From Candidatus Zixiibacteriota bacterium (GTDB lineage Bacteria > Zixibacteria > MSB-5A5 > GN15 > FEB-12): a DNA stretch of 64,000 bases. This document shows, piece after piece, positions 1-7,623 of the stretch (its first letter is position 1; the number at the start of each line of letters is the position of its first letter). The notes beneath the pieces are model-generated. The model saw nothing but the letters and a program-made list of their open reading frames with translations. It searched no databases and was not told the origin of the DNA. The translations under genes and the position numbers were made by a program. Location of the stretch: contig JBFMGC010000010.1 in NCBI GenBank assembly GCA_040752815.1, positions 1 through 64,000 of the forward strand, read 5' to 3'.

Positions 1-1
1 C

Positions 2-127
2 CACATCGAAACCTTCATTGCTCACTACAATGCCACGACCAAACCCTTTGTCTGGACCGCCACAGCTGATTCCATCCTCGGAAAAATCAACCGACTATGT
101 AAAGCTATTGACGGGACAAGACACTAG
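2..127 (+). CDS. IS630-family transposase, C-terminal end (partial)
   Basis: A reading frame enters from the left edge and stops at TAG 125-127, leaving 41 residues. They include HYNATTKPFVWTATADSIL, which matches the 'HYN...KPFVWT..ADxIL' ending typical of IS630-type DDE transposases. The start and catalytic residues lie outside the window, so it cannot be said whether the element is intact. The following 87 bases up to the next gene hold no ORF and I could not recognise a terminal inverted repeat there. The assignment rests on this conserved tail only. Confidence 0.7.
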   Translation, partial: HIETFIAHYNATTKPFVWTATADSILGKINRLCKAIDGTRH

Positions 128-214
128 CTCAAAGCTGTATTGGTGCACCGACCGCTTTTGTGGCGCCGGATATGTGAGTGGGAAGCGGTCTCACTCTGCA
201 ATCGTAAGTAGTGC

Positions 215-1522
215 CTACGCCACCCCCACCGGGCGGTCCAGCGATTTCAGTTTGCTTCTGATTCTGTTTTCCACCGCCTCGACACCCTTCTGGTCATAAT
301 AGAGAGCGCTTTCGGTACGGGTCAGGCGCTTCATCTCGGCCATGACGGCGCTGACGGCCTGCATCTCGCTGGTGATTGCCTTGGCCGACTGGGCCACCAG
401 GCCGCGCGGGTCAATTATCGAGCCGTTCTTGATCCCGGCCTCGACTTCGCTTACCTGGAGCAGAATCGCGCTGGTGATGCCGTCTATGTACTCGGTAAAT
501 GCCGATGTGGTCGCCTTCAGTGATTCGAGAAAGCCGGTCTTCACCTGTTCCCCTGCAAACTGAGTCTGGAAACGACGGTTCTCTTCCAGAAGCGTCTCGA
601 CCGCCGAGTACTGCTGAAATAGCAGCAGGTTTGCCTCTTTGAGTATCTCCTCGGTGGAACCAATATCGATCTCCAGGTATTTGGACTCCTCCACCGTGCT
701 GGCGAAGAGCTGTTTCTCGATGGCGCAGAGGTTCTCCACGGACAAGCGAAGGTTCTCGCGGATGATCTCACGGTTGTTTCGTTCAGCCGGATCCACGCCG
801 GCCTGACGGTCAGCGATGCGGAACTTAGATATCCGGTTGGCCAGGTTGACAATCTGGCTTGGGATTAGTTCGGCATCGGCTGCTCCGGGCGAAAAGACCG
901 TGTGGTGATGGCCTACCGCCTGGCAAATCGACTCCGGCAATTGCCACTGTTCCAGCAGGAACTGGCCGACCCGCGCATGGTTGCTGCCCCAGGCCTCTTC
1001 CTCGAGATCCACCAGTGAGCCGTTGCCGAGCGACTGTTTCCATAGTTTTTGGTACTGGTCGGCGAAGGACCGTTCCAGCACCAACAGGCCGATATCGTGG
1101 AGCAACCCAGCGACAAACATCTCTTCGACCTTTTTGTAGCCGATCTTTTCAGCCAGTACACGCGCTGCGATGGCCACCTCGAGCGAATGCCGCCAGAAGC
1201 GGACCCGGTCGAACGATGACTGCCAGCGCTCGGTCATGGAATAGACCGAGGTCGACAACGCCAGCGCCGTCACCTGGCGCATACCGATTGTGACCACCGC
1301 CTGTGACACCGATCCGATCTTGCGGCCGACCCCGTAGAACGGCGAGTTGACCACGCGAAGCACCCGCGCGGTTATGGCCGGATCGCGCATCAGAACTTTC
1401 GCCAGATCGTCGGCCCCGGTAGATTCGTCTGAAACGACCTTAAGAACCTCCGCTAGCGTCTGTGGCAGGGCGTAGAGCTTGAGCCCGTCGTCGAGAACCT
1501 TCTTAATAGCGTCGTGCACCAT
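215..1522 (-). CDS. HDOD-domain signalling protein
   Basis: This 435-residue protein has an HDOD domain in its N-terminal half: LPQTLAEVLKVV, then RDPAITARVLRVVNSPFYG, then an HD-type HSLEVAIAARVLA...AGLLHDIGLLVLE. HDOD proteins are non-enzymatic HD-superfamily regulators, often tied to signalling, motility or stress control. The C-terminal half is helical and has no domain I recognise. A longer frame starts at 1609, but ATG 1522 has a clean GGAGG seven bases upstream and leaves the gene clear of the exonuclease gene ending at 1579, so I chose it. It is the last gene of a three-gene minus-strand group with the HEAT and exonuclease genes. The target is unknown. Confidence 0.85.
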   Translation of the reverse strand: MVHDAIKKVLDDGLKLYALPQTLAEVLKVVSDESTGADDLAKVLMRDPAITARVLRVVNSPFYGVGRKIGSVSQAVVTIGMRQVTALALSTSVYSMTERWQSSFDRVRFWRHSLEVAIAARVLAEKIGYKKVEEMFVAGLLHDIGLLVLERSFADQYQKLWKQSLGNGSLVDLEEEAWGSNHARVGQFLLEQWQLPESICQAVGHHHTVFSPGAADAELIPSQIVNLANRISKFRIADRQAGVDPAERNNREIIRENLRLSVENLCAIEKQLFASTVEESKYLEIDIGSTEEILKEANLLLFQQYSAVETLLEENRRFQTQFAGEQVKTGFLESLKATTSAFTEYIDGITSAILLQVSEVEAGIKNGSIIDPRGLVAQSAKAITSEMQAVSAVMAEMKRLTRTESALYYDQKGVEAVENRIRSKLKSLDRPVGVA

Positions 1523-1578
1523 AGGGCTGCCTCCTACGCTCTTTATCGGCGGATTGTAAGCGACTATGAGTGTTGTAG

Positions 1579-2805
1579 TTATCTGGTTCGGACGGCCAGT
1601 TTCCGACACAGCCGGGCCACCCGAAGCTCCAGCAGCTTCCGCTGGCGGCTGGACAGATCAAGCCGTCCTGCCTTGCGGGCATTATCCAGGGCCAGAGCCA
1701 TATCTCCCTCCCGGTGCTCATAGTGCTTTGCCAGTTCGAGCGCGGCCACAGCCGCTTCCGGGCCGGTGCCTTCAGCCAGCTTGTGCCAGATTTCGAGCGC
1801 CCCGGCCCAGTCCCCCTGACGCTTGAACGCCATTGAGTGAAAGAGCAGTATTTCGTCGGTCAACGGCGGCCCTATGCTCCTCCGAAGGGTCTCGAAGTTG
1901 GCGATCACGGCTTGGTGGCGCCTGCGACGACCATAAACGCGGGAGAGCGAGTAGATGTCTTCAGCAAAGTCGAGCACGGCGCCCTCACTGCGGAAAACGC
2001 TGTCGACATGCAGAAGGAGAAAGAAGAGGGATAGTATGTCCAACTTATTGTGCTCGAGCACGGCAGGAAGGAATTCAACCGACTCGGTCTGCAGCCAGTC
2101 GAAATACACCGAAGGAATCAAGTGGCCGGGTAAATCGTCACTGCGATAATAGCCGAAGATTTCGCGCTCGATACTGGTCAGGCTGCAGTCATTCAGGCGA
2201 CGCTTGAACAGACGCCGGACCGGGTGCAGCAGGTCGAAGTGTCCGGCGCACGGAACATCGCGAGCTACCCGATTAACGATAAACCGATCCCGAATCAGGT
2301 TGAGGTCAAACGCTGCGCCGTTGTAGCTGACCAGAGTCCGATCGCCGCCCAGCTCGGCCAGCACTTGCTCCAGCATGGCGGCCTCGTCGGTATATTCCGG
2401 CAGCAGATACTGCCGAATCTCGAACCCGGCTTGGGTCAGCGAACCACACCCCACCAGAAAGGGTACCGCCCCCGCGCCGCTCAGACCGGTAGTCTCGGTG
2501 TCGATAAACAAGAGCCTGCCCAGCGCCACCTCTCCCTCGCATTCAAGCGCCGTGTATGACGCTACGGCTACGGATGATCCGTCCGCCGGACGCTGAAGGC
2601 ACGTCGAACCAAACTCGAAACCAAACGGATAAATCGAGACTACTTTGACATAGTTGCCGGACGGCGCCGGAACCAGTTGACCGCCGACTGCCCCGGCCAG
2701 TCGCTCATATCGGGGCGGGATCGCTGTTGGTTTGGCCCAGTGTTGTGGTTTGGCTACCAGGTTTTTTACGCGAGAAAGGCGTTCTGTGAGTCGATCATTG
2801 TCCAT
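1579..2805 (-). CDS. DEDD/RNase H-like exonuclease (YprB-type)
   Basis: The protein is 408 residues. A 3'-5' exonuclease core begins with the DxE motif (LLFIDTETTGLSGAG, D102 and E104) and continues through VSYNGAAFDLNLIRDR and ends near EHNKLDILSL, the remaining acidic metal ligands. This arrangement is that of YprB-like ribonuclease-H-fold proteins. The C-terminal 120 residues are TPR-like helices (GDWAGALEIWHKLAEG...AALELAKHYEHREGD). The frame is open upstream to 2922, but the added residues are the out-of-frame tail of the HEAT gene. ATG 2805 overlaps the HEAT stop by 11 bases, which suggests translational coupling. Substrate (RNA or DNA) cannot be told from sequence. Confidence 0.8.
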   Translation of the reverse strand: MDNDRLTERLSRVKNLVAKPQHWAKPTAIPPRYERLAGAVGGQLVPAPSGNYVKVVSIYPFGFEFGSTCLQRPADGSSVAVASYTALECEGEVALGRLLFIDTETTGLSGAGAVPFLVGCGSLTQAGFEIRQYLLPEYTDEAAMLEQVLAELGGDRTLVSYNGAAFDLNLIRDRFIVNRVARDVPCAGHFDLLHPVRRLFKRRLNDCSLTSIEREIFGYYRSDDLPGHLIPSVYFDWLQTESVEFLPAVLEHNKLDILSLFFLLLHVDSVFRSEGAVLDFAEDIYSLSRVYGRRRRHQAVIANFETLRRSIGPPLTDEILLFHSMAFKRQGDWAGALEIWHKLAEGTGPEAAVAALELAKHYEHREGDMALALDNARKAGRLDLSSRQRKLLELRVARLCRKLAVRTR

Positions 2806-3730
2806 GTTGCGCTGCCCGGATAGTCGACTCCACTTGCAGACGGGCCAGGCGGTCCGGCTCGGTTTCGAGATACTGCCGGCGAAAAGCGCACTCATCATTG
2901 GGATCGGCTTTCGCCAGCGCAACCGCCGCGTGAGCGCGGCGCACCAGGTCGATGGACTCGGCCTGCTCGATCAGCAGCGAAAGGGCTTCGTCTCCGCCGA
3001 TCCTGCCAAGCACCCGGCAAGCCATGTGTCCGACCATAGGATTTGTGGATTCCAACGAATCTTTGAGAACTCTCAGTACTGCGGCGGTATCCAACTGCAA
3101 CAGCGAATTTGCAGCGGTAAGCCGTGCCCCGTAGAAATCGTCTCCCAGGCGATGCACAAGTTCCTCGACCGCCTCGGCTACTCTCAACTGGCCACACGAA
3201 ACCACCGCCGATTTCCGCACCTGACCAATTGTGTCTTCGAGCGCGCGCAAGACAGCGCCTGATGCCCGTGCCTGACCGATGCGCCCCAGCGCGGCGATAG
3301 CCTCATCTCGCACCTGCCACGACGAGTGTCCGCAGACGCCGATAAGTCCGTCGACCGCTGACGTATCCTTGATATCGCCCAGCGCCCAGGCAACACGCTG
3401 AACCACCAAATCGTCGGGCCGCCTGAGGGCTTCGAGCAGCAACGGTACTGCCGGTGATCCTATGCGCTGGAAGATCCAGATCAGCGTCCAGCGGTCCCAG
3501 CTCGACTTGGTGGACAACTTGTCGATCAGGTACGGTACGGCGTTTACGCCGTAGGCTGCGATCTGATTCATGGCCGAATCACGCATATCCTGGTACTGAA
3601 TCTCGGCCGATGACGCTACCACGAAAAGCGAGTCGAGGGTGCGTTCAAAACCGCTTTGGGCGTTTACGGCCGGAGCGAGTGCCACAGACACAATTATGGC
3701 AACCAGCGCAAGCGCGAGAATCACATTCAC
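2795..3730 (-). CDS. Secreted HEAT-repeat protein
   Basis: About 311 residues. A hydrophobic segment (ILALALVAIIVSVALAPAVNAQ) looks like a signal peptide with cleavage after NAQ. About six HEAT/PBS-lyase-like helical repeats follow, e.g. AVPLLLEALRRPDDLVVQRVAWALGD and QVRDEAIAALGRIGQ, forming a protein-binding solenoid in the periplasm or envelope. The open frame extends to 4033, but that part runs through palindromic intergenic repeats and reads as low-complexity Arg/Pro. I place the start at GTG 3730 just before the signal peptide; GTG 3724 is also possible and neither has a strong ribosome site. No partner is known. Confidence 0.75.
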   Translation of the reverse strand: MNVILALALVAIIVSVALAPAVNAQSGFERTLDSLFVVASSAEIQYQDMRDSAMNQIAAYGVNAVPYLIDKLSTKSSWDRWTLIWIFQRIGSPAVPLLLEALRRPDDLVVQRVAWALGDIKDTSAVDGLIGVCGHSSWQVRDEAIAALGRIGQARASGAVLRALEDTIGQVRKSAVVSCGQLRVAEAVEELVHRLGDDFYGARLTAANSLLQLDTAAVLRVLKDSLESTNPMVGHMACRVLGRIGGDEALSLLIEQAESIDLVRRAHAAVALAKADPNDECAFRRQYLETEPDRLARLQVESTIRAAQHGQ

Positions 3731-4037
3731 GCGAACGCTTGCGTCAGGTCTTGAGCTCGATCCGGTTCCGCGCAGCGGACAGGGTCGAGCGGTGACCTGA
3801 CGCCGTCGACCCTGAGCGCGAAGCAGCGACAGGTCAGGGCCGGTGCCGATGCAGGAGGAAAGGGATGATCGCAGAACCGCCGGTCGCTCGCTGACCCGAT
3901 CGATCCTGGGGTTCTGCCCTACGATTCGACCGTCGGGATGACAAGCATCCCGACCTACAGTATTGTCTTTGAGCCGTGGTGGACGAGGACGTCCACCACG
4001 CACAAGCCGGCCTCTTGTTGTCTCTAACGACATGACG
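3731..4037. repeat. Intergenic region made of short palindromic repeats
   Basis: I see no gene here. At 3975-4003 there is a 29 bp palindrome with arms CGTGGTGGAC/GTCCACCACG that recurs at 12404, 39735 and 48811. At 3932-3957 a second palindrome (GTCGGGATG...CATCCCGA.CTAC) recurs at 34300-34326. The stretch between contains further 'ggttctgc' and 'ggtcagg' type repeats also seen near 23640-23730. Confidence 0.7.
3975..4003. repeat. Dispersed palindrome, family A copy 1
   Basis: Perfect 10 bp arms (CGTGGTGGAC / GTCCACCACG) surround a six-base loop GAGGAC and are followed by GCAC. The other copies are 12404-12455 (loop enlarged), 39735-39764 (opposite orientation, one change) and 48811-48840 (three changes). 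Confidence 0.85.
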
Positions 4038-5975
4038 TCAATCCCCCTTCGCCACCGAATCCACCGGGCTCAACTCGATATCCATCCCGCCGCCATATTC
4101 GCGGACCGCTTCCCAATAGAAATTGTCACGACCGTTCCCGTCGTACTGGTCCTTCCCGCCTAAATCCATAAACAGACCGATAGAACCAAAGCCCCGTCGG
4201 GGATCGCCGGCCCCCTGGCTGAGAGTCGGATTCGAGCTGAAGTACCGATCGGCGCCGGCGATATCCATCAGCAGCCCGATACCGTTGGCGGAGCCGTCGC
4301 CCTGCACCTTGTCATAGCCGGTATAGGTGTCATCGCCGCCGCGGTCAAGCAGCCAGCCGAAGGCATAGTCATGTCCGCACCCCTGCATGACCCCTTTGCC
4401 GTAGTATCCGTCTTTGCCGCTCTCGTCCATCAGAAAACCGATCGCCATGTGGGTGGCTACGCCCTGACCGTACTGGTAGCATTGATACGAATCGAGTCCG
4501 GCGGAATCGTAGAGAACGCCCAGCGACCACCAGTACGCAGACCCCTGTCCGTATATATCAGCCGTGTAGTTGTCGCTGCCGCCGAGATCAATAATCGCTC
4601 CCACGCCGCCGGATATCCACGGCCTGATGCCATATCCCATCCCCTGTGACATGGACAGGTAGTGATCCTCGTACCGGTTGATATCTTTGTACTTCCCGCC
4701 GGCGTAGTAAGAGTCAGAACCGCCGGCTTCGAATATCAGCCCGACACCCTCGACAAAGCCCAACCCCTGGGCGAAAACGGCGGCGTTGTAGATGTCCCGC
4801 CCGCCGTCGTCAATCAAGAGTCCGACCCCAAATGTACCCGCTCCCTGCACGTGGGTATCACCGTCGTAACGGTCATCGCCGGCGGCATCGTAGAGCAACC
4901 CCAGCCCGAACCATCCGGAGCCGAGACCGAACGAACGGGCATCATACCGGTCATCGCCGGCATAGTCCAGCAGCAGCCCCACCGACAGACAACCGGACCC
5001 AAGCGCGAAATCCGACCCGGCGCGATAGAGATCATCTCCCGCCAGATCGATGATGATCACGCCGTGGGGATTCGACGGATCGTAGGTGAGAACGTAGATA
5101 TCGTCGCCGCCTATGTCGAGAATAAACTTGTAATCGCCCTGGTAATAATCGTTGCCGGGACCACCGACTTTCCAGCCTGGCTGCCGCCCCAAATACGCGG
5201 CGTCCACCAGGTCCTTAGGAACGTAGCCGGTGGTGGCCAGAATTCTATCGACGTTTGCGTTGTTGGCGGCCTCGGCGCGAACAGCCGCGATATCCGGCAG
5301 AATGTCACGTAGGCAATCCACTCCGGCAGAGACAATCGGGTCCTTTTGGATTTTGCCCGCGAACTTCACGAATTCCTCGACATACGCTTCCTCTTTCTTT
5401 TCGAGAGAATCCGCCCCCGCCACCGACAGAAATTCCTCATCTTCTCTCATGGCGAGAACATCGCGGAATTCCGCGGTGAGATAGCGGCGCTGCCTGTCAG
5501 TCAAATCCGGCAGGGCCAGCGCGGTGGAGCCGGGGAAGATGGCGTCCAAGTAAGCGGCGGCCTTGGTCAACAGCCCGTTGAGGGCCAGATTGGTGTAGGC
5601 CAGAGTATAGTGATCGCGGATTTCCGCCAGTTCCGGTCGGTGCGGCCGACCGCGTTCTCTCTGGTATTCCAGCGCCATGTCGGCGTGGATGACACCGGCG
5701 AGAATATCCGGCTGCCCCCTGACATGGGCGTTGCGCAGCGACGCGACATACCCGTGTACGCGCAGAGGACTGCGCATGAGACCGGCCACCAACCGGAGGC
5801 GGAGCGAATCCGGGTCGGTATAGTCAGACCGGAAGGCGATATCCGATGGTTTCAAGCCGAGGAATTCGGTCAGGTGTTCGAGTCCGAACTGCTCGGAATC
5901 GGTCAGCGTCTCCTGACCTGCGGCGACGGCTCCGAGGCTTAGCCCGATGAGTACTGTGGCGAGAATCGATTTCAT
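4038..5975 (-). CDS. Secreted protein with a 12-fold GxDxY repeat solenoid
   Basis: The protein is 645 residues from ATG 5975, chosen because it begins a clear signal peptide (MKSILATVLIGLSLGAVAAG); the longer frame from 6041 would hide it. Residues 20-270 are a helical region with no family I know. From about residue 288 to 612 there are twelve copies of a motif [AG]GxDxY, spaced about 25-45 residues, each followed by a QGxGxxxxxGxLxD-like stretch (for example LLLDYAGDDRYDARSFGLG and LLIDDGGRDIYNAAVFAQG). The regular glycine/aspartate pattern suggests a beta-solenoid, perhaps Ca2+-binding like RTX repeats, but the consensus differs from RTX. It is probably periplasmic or surface located. The function is unknown. 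Confidence 0.8.
   Translation of the reverse strand: MKSILATVLIGLSLGAVAAGQETLTDSEQFGLEHLTEFLGLKPSDIAFRSDYTDPDSLRLRLVAGLMRSPLRVHGYVASLRNAHVRGQPDILAGVIHADMALEYQRERGRPHRPELAEIRDHYTLAYTNLALNGLLTKAAAYLDAIFPGSTALALPDLTDRQRRYLTAEFRDVLAMREDEEFLSVAGADSLEKKEEAYVEEFVKFAGKIQKDPIVSAGVDCLRDILPDIAAVRAEAANNANVDRILATTGYVPKDLVDAAYLGRQPGWKVGGPGNDYYQGDYKFILDIGGDDIYVLTYDPSNPHGVIIIDLAGDDLYRAGSDFALGSGCLSVGLLLDYAGDDRYDARSFGLGSGWFGLGLLYDAAGDDRYDGDTHVQGAGTFGVGLLIDDGGRDIYNAAVFAQGLGFVEGVGLIFEAGGSDSYYAGGKYKDINRYEDHYLSMSQGMGYGIRPWISGGVGAIIDLGGSDNYTADIYGQGSAYWWSLGVLYDSAGLDSYQCYQYGQGVATHMAIGFLMDESGKDGYYGKGVMQGCGHDYAFGWLLDRGGDDTYTGYDKVQGDGSANGIGLLMDIAGADRYFSSNPTLSQGAGDPRRGFGSIGLFMDLGGKDQYDGNGRDNFYWEAVREYGGGMDIELSPVDSVAKGD
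4135..5115 (-). repeat. Protein-level repeat array (12 x GxDxY unit)
   Basis: This is the coding part of the solenoid. The motifs in order are GGDDIY, AGDDLY, AGDDRY, AGDDRY, GGRDIY, GGSDSY, GGSDNY, AGLDSY, SGKDGY, GGDDTY, AGADRY and GGKDQY. The copies have diverged at DNA level, so this is an old amplification rather than a recent tandem duplication. Confidence 0.8.
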
Positions 5976-6043
5976 CGTGACATCACAATAGGGCAACTTT
6001 TGTTCTGCGGTCAACCACAATGATGGCGACCGATTCGGCACAC

Positions 6044-6074
6044 AAAAAAGAGGCGCCCCGTGGCGGGACGCCTC
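6044..6074 (-). terminator. Rho-independent terminator after the first pilin gene
   Basis: On the minus strand an 11 bp stem (GAGGCGTCCCG / CGGGGCGCCTC, one G-T pair) with a three-base loop is followed directly by TTTTTT. It lies 30 bases after the pilin stop codon and isolates the pilin from the solenoid gene. Confidence 0.9.
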
Positions 6075-6103
6075 TCGCTTGATCCAGGCTCTGAACGCGA
6101 GGG

Positions 6104-6478
6104 TTACGGAGCGATGGTGCCGTCTTCGTTGATGGTGAACGTGGTCACCAGGTCAGCATCGGTACCGTCCGGGGTCGCCGAGGCCGTAAAGGTGTTCGCT
6201 GCGGCGGCGTCGATGGCATAGATGAACCGTGAGTTGGTCGGGACATCAAAGCCGATCGCGTTCAGGTCGTTCGAGTATGCGCCCTGCTCCTGACGATAGG
6301 TCCGCTCCAGCGTGAAGATCTGCTTCAGAATGGTCTTGGCCTCAGACTCCTTAGCCTTGACCGTGGCAGCCATGAAACGCGGAATGGCCAGGGCCGCCAA
6401 GATGCCGATAATCACAACCACGATCATCAGCTCGATAAGGGTGAAACCCTTCTGACGGTTGTGGAACTTGGAAAACAT
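6104..6478 (-). CDS. Type IV pilin-like protein (pilin 1)
   Basis: A 124-residue prepilin. The class III leader FSKFHNRQKG is followed by FTLIELMIVVVIIGILAALAIP, with cleavage expected between G and F, N-methylation of F and the conserved E5. The rest forms the alpha1 stalk (AKESEAKTILKQIFTLERTYRQEQG) and a small globular head with no cysteine pair. Two ATGs lie side by side; TAAGGAGG sits four bases before the second (6478) but only one before the first (6481), so the second is preferred. A sigma-54-type promoter precedes the gene and a strong terminator follows. It resembles major pilins or type II secretion pseudopilins; which one cannot be decided here. Confidence 0.9.
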   Translation of the reverse strand: MFSKFHNRQKGFTLIELMIVVVIIGILAALAIPRFMAATVKAKESEAKTILKQIFTLERTYRQEQGAYSNDLNAIGFDVPTNSRFIYAIDAAAANTFTASATPDGTDADLVTTFTINEDGTIAP

Positions 6479-6548
6479 CATGCCTCCTTAAAGGTTGTTG
6501 TTATTGCATCCTATAATCGGTTTCCGTTGCATTTCGCTTTATCATTAG

Positions 6549-6563
6549 GCAATGCTTATGCCC
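6549..6563 (-). promoter_or_regulatory. Sigma-54-type promoter of pilin 1
   Basis: Read on the minus strand, GGGCATAAGCATTGC fits the consensus TGGCAC-N5-TTGC: GG and GC are separated by exactly ten bases and the -12 TTGC is perfect. The expected transcription start is near 6537, giving a leader of about 59 bases. A sigma-54 activator gene lies 1.1 kb upstream. Confidence 0.6.
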
Positions 6564-6831
6564 TGCCGGTCGCCGAAAATTGCACATACCGGCCTAATCT
6601 TAAGCTCTTGATTGACAGAGGGTCGCGCCGATGAACCGGCCATAACAATTCGGATTCTCCCATCCTTGAGCATGACAGCTGTTGAGTCGCCCCGCAGATT
6701 GCCATGATTTTTTGCACTCTGCAATGGTTAGGCCGACCCAACCGGTCCTGTGGGCGAAAAGTGACCAGCCGAGCCGTCCCACCCGAATGGTGGGGCACCA
6801 GGGATGCAACAAGGGACTGCCGGGCAGAAAC

Positions 6832-6879
6832 GTAGGCCGGGTTCCGCGCCTTGTCCAATTGAGCGCGAAACCCGACATC
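6832..6879. repeat. Dispersed palindrome, family D copy 1
   Basis: It has ends GTAGGCCGGGTTCCGCGC and GCGCGAAACCCGACATC. Its reverse complement matches the element at 34209-34253 along most of its length, and a third version with GGGCGAACCCGAC arms is at 35114-35163. Confidence 0.75.
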
Positions 6880-6904
6880 GTCAGTCCGGCGGGTTCGATC
6901 CAAT

Positions 6905-6930
6905 CCCACCCGCAAGCGGGTGGGCCACCG
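6905..6930. repeat. Dispersed palindrome, family B copy 1
   Basis: CCCACCCGC/GCGGGTGGG arms plus the flank GCCACCG. The reverse complement is identical over 26 bases to 34154-34179, and a copy with one change is at 25660-25685. Confidence 0.85.
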
Positions 6931-7069
6931 TGCGGCGGTCTCAGTCCCGTCCCTCTTGCATCGGGCCGGGACAAGGACCCCGGATCAAGTCCGGGGCAGG
7001 CTCTGCCGCAACTTTCCTAACTTCTGGGACAACCTCCACAGGGTGGGGCCCCGGGGATGAAACCGGAGA

Positions 7070-7093
7070 CTGTCGGGCGGAGCCGCCCGACAG
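7070..7093. repeat. Perfect hairpin after pilin 2
   Basis: CTGTCGGGCGG and CCGCCCGACAG are exact reverse complements separated by AG. It lies 16 bases beyond the pilin 2 stop. There is no T-run on the minus strand, so it could be a 3'-end stabilising hairpin or another dispersed palindrome rather than a classical terminator. Confidence 0.6.
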
Positions 7094-7108
7094 CACAATG
7101 ATTAGAAG

Positions 7109-7537
7109 CTAACCGGTGGCGTCGTTGGAGGTGCAGGTCATCACGCCGTCGGCGTGGATGGTCCAGGTATCGAGAGTGGCGTCCTCATCGAGGTTGGCCG
7201 AGGCTGTGGCTTCAAAATCGGCTCCCACCAACTGGATCGTGTAGTCGTAGCGGGCGTTGGACGGAATCTCGACATCGATCGCGTTAAAGGCCATCGGATT
7301 GCCCGCGTTGGCGGTGGCGCCGGTCGACCAGTAGCTGTTGGTCGGGGACGACGCCCGGTAGAGCATCTGCATGGTGCAGACCTGCTTGAGAATCAACTGG
7401 GCTTCGCCCTGCTTGGCGCGAATAGCCGACTGCCCGTAGCGCGGAATAGCCAGGGCGGCGAGAATGCCGATGATGACAACGACTATCATCAACTCAATAA
7501 GCGTAAAGCCGTTCTGTCGGAACAACCTTCTATTCAT
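7109..7537 (-). CDS. Type IV pilin-like protein (pilin 2)
   Basis: A 142-residue prepilin with leader NRRLFRQNG and the same FTLIELMIVVVIIGILAALAIP segment as pilin 1, then a stalk (AKQGEAQLILKQVCTMQMLYRA) and a distinct head. Two cysteines (VCTMQM and MTCTSN) could form a disulphide, which pilin 1 lacks. ATG 7537 is preceded by GAGGTGG at good spacing; the longer frame from 7588 would place 17 residues before the leader and is rejected. The gene lies 87 bases after the NtrC-type regulator and has its own sigma-54-like promoter, so the regulator probably controls it. Confidence 0.9.
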   Translation of the reverse strand: MNRRLFRQNGFTLIELMIVVVIIGILAALAIPRYGQSAIRAKQGEAQLILKQVCTMQMLYRASSPTNSYWSTGATANAGNPMAFNAIDVEIPSNARYDYTIQLVGADFEATASANLDEDATLDTWTIHADGVMTCTSNDATG

Positions 7538-7587
7538 AAACCACCTCTTGGGCGGACAGAACGTCCGTCCGGTTTCCCCTGGATTCA

Positions 7588-7603
7588 TGCAAGCCGCGTT
7601 CCG
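7588..7603 (-). promoter_or_regulatory. Sigma-54-type promoter of pilin 2
   Basis: On the minus strand CGGAACGCGGCTTGCA matches TGGCAC-N5-TTGCA with GG and GC ten bases apart and a perfect -12 TTGCA. The expected start near 7577 gives a 40-base leader with its own ribosome site. It sits in the short gap between the regulator's stop and the pilin start. Confidence 0.65.
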
Positions 7604-7623
7604 GCAGGCTGTTCAATATTCGA

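Larger units (their letters stand above)
6564..7108. other. 545 bp gene-free region with palindromic repeats
   Basis: Between the two pilin genes I find no credible gene; the frames there are repeat-derived. It contains, in order, a family D palindrome (6832-6879), a family B palindrome (6905-6930), a CCCCGGAT...GTCCGGGG palindrome (6978-6996) and a perfect hairpin (7070-7093). The part from 6564 to 6830 shows nothing I recognise. Confidence 0.7.

Noticed and set aside
2795-4033. Long version of the HEAT protein
   Set aside because: About 100 additional residues would be translated from dispersed palindromes and would bury the signal peptide.
4135-5115. GGDD motifs as GGDEF (c-di-GMP) or RTX domains
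   Set aside because: The motif repeats twelve times in a secreted protein, lacks the cyclase fold, and the spacing and consensus differ from the nine-residue RTX repeat.
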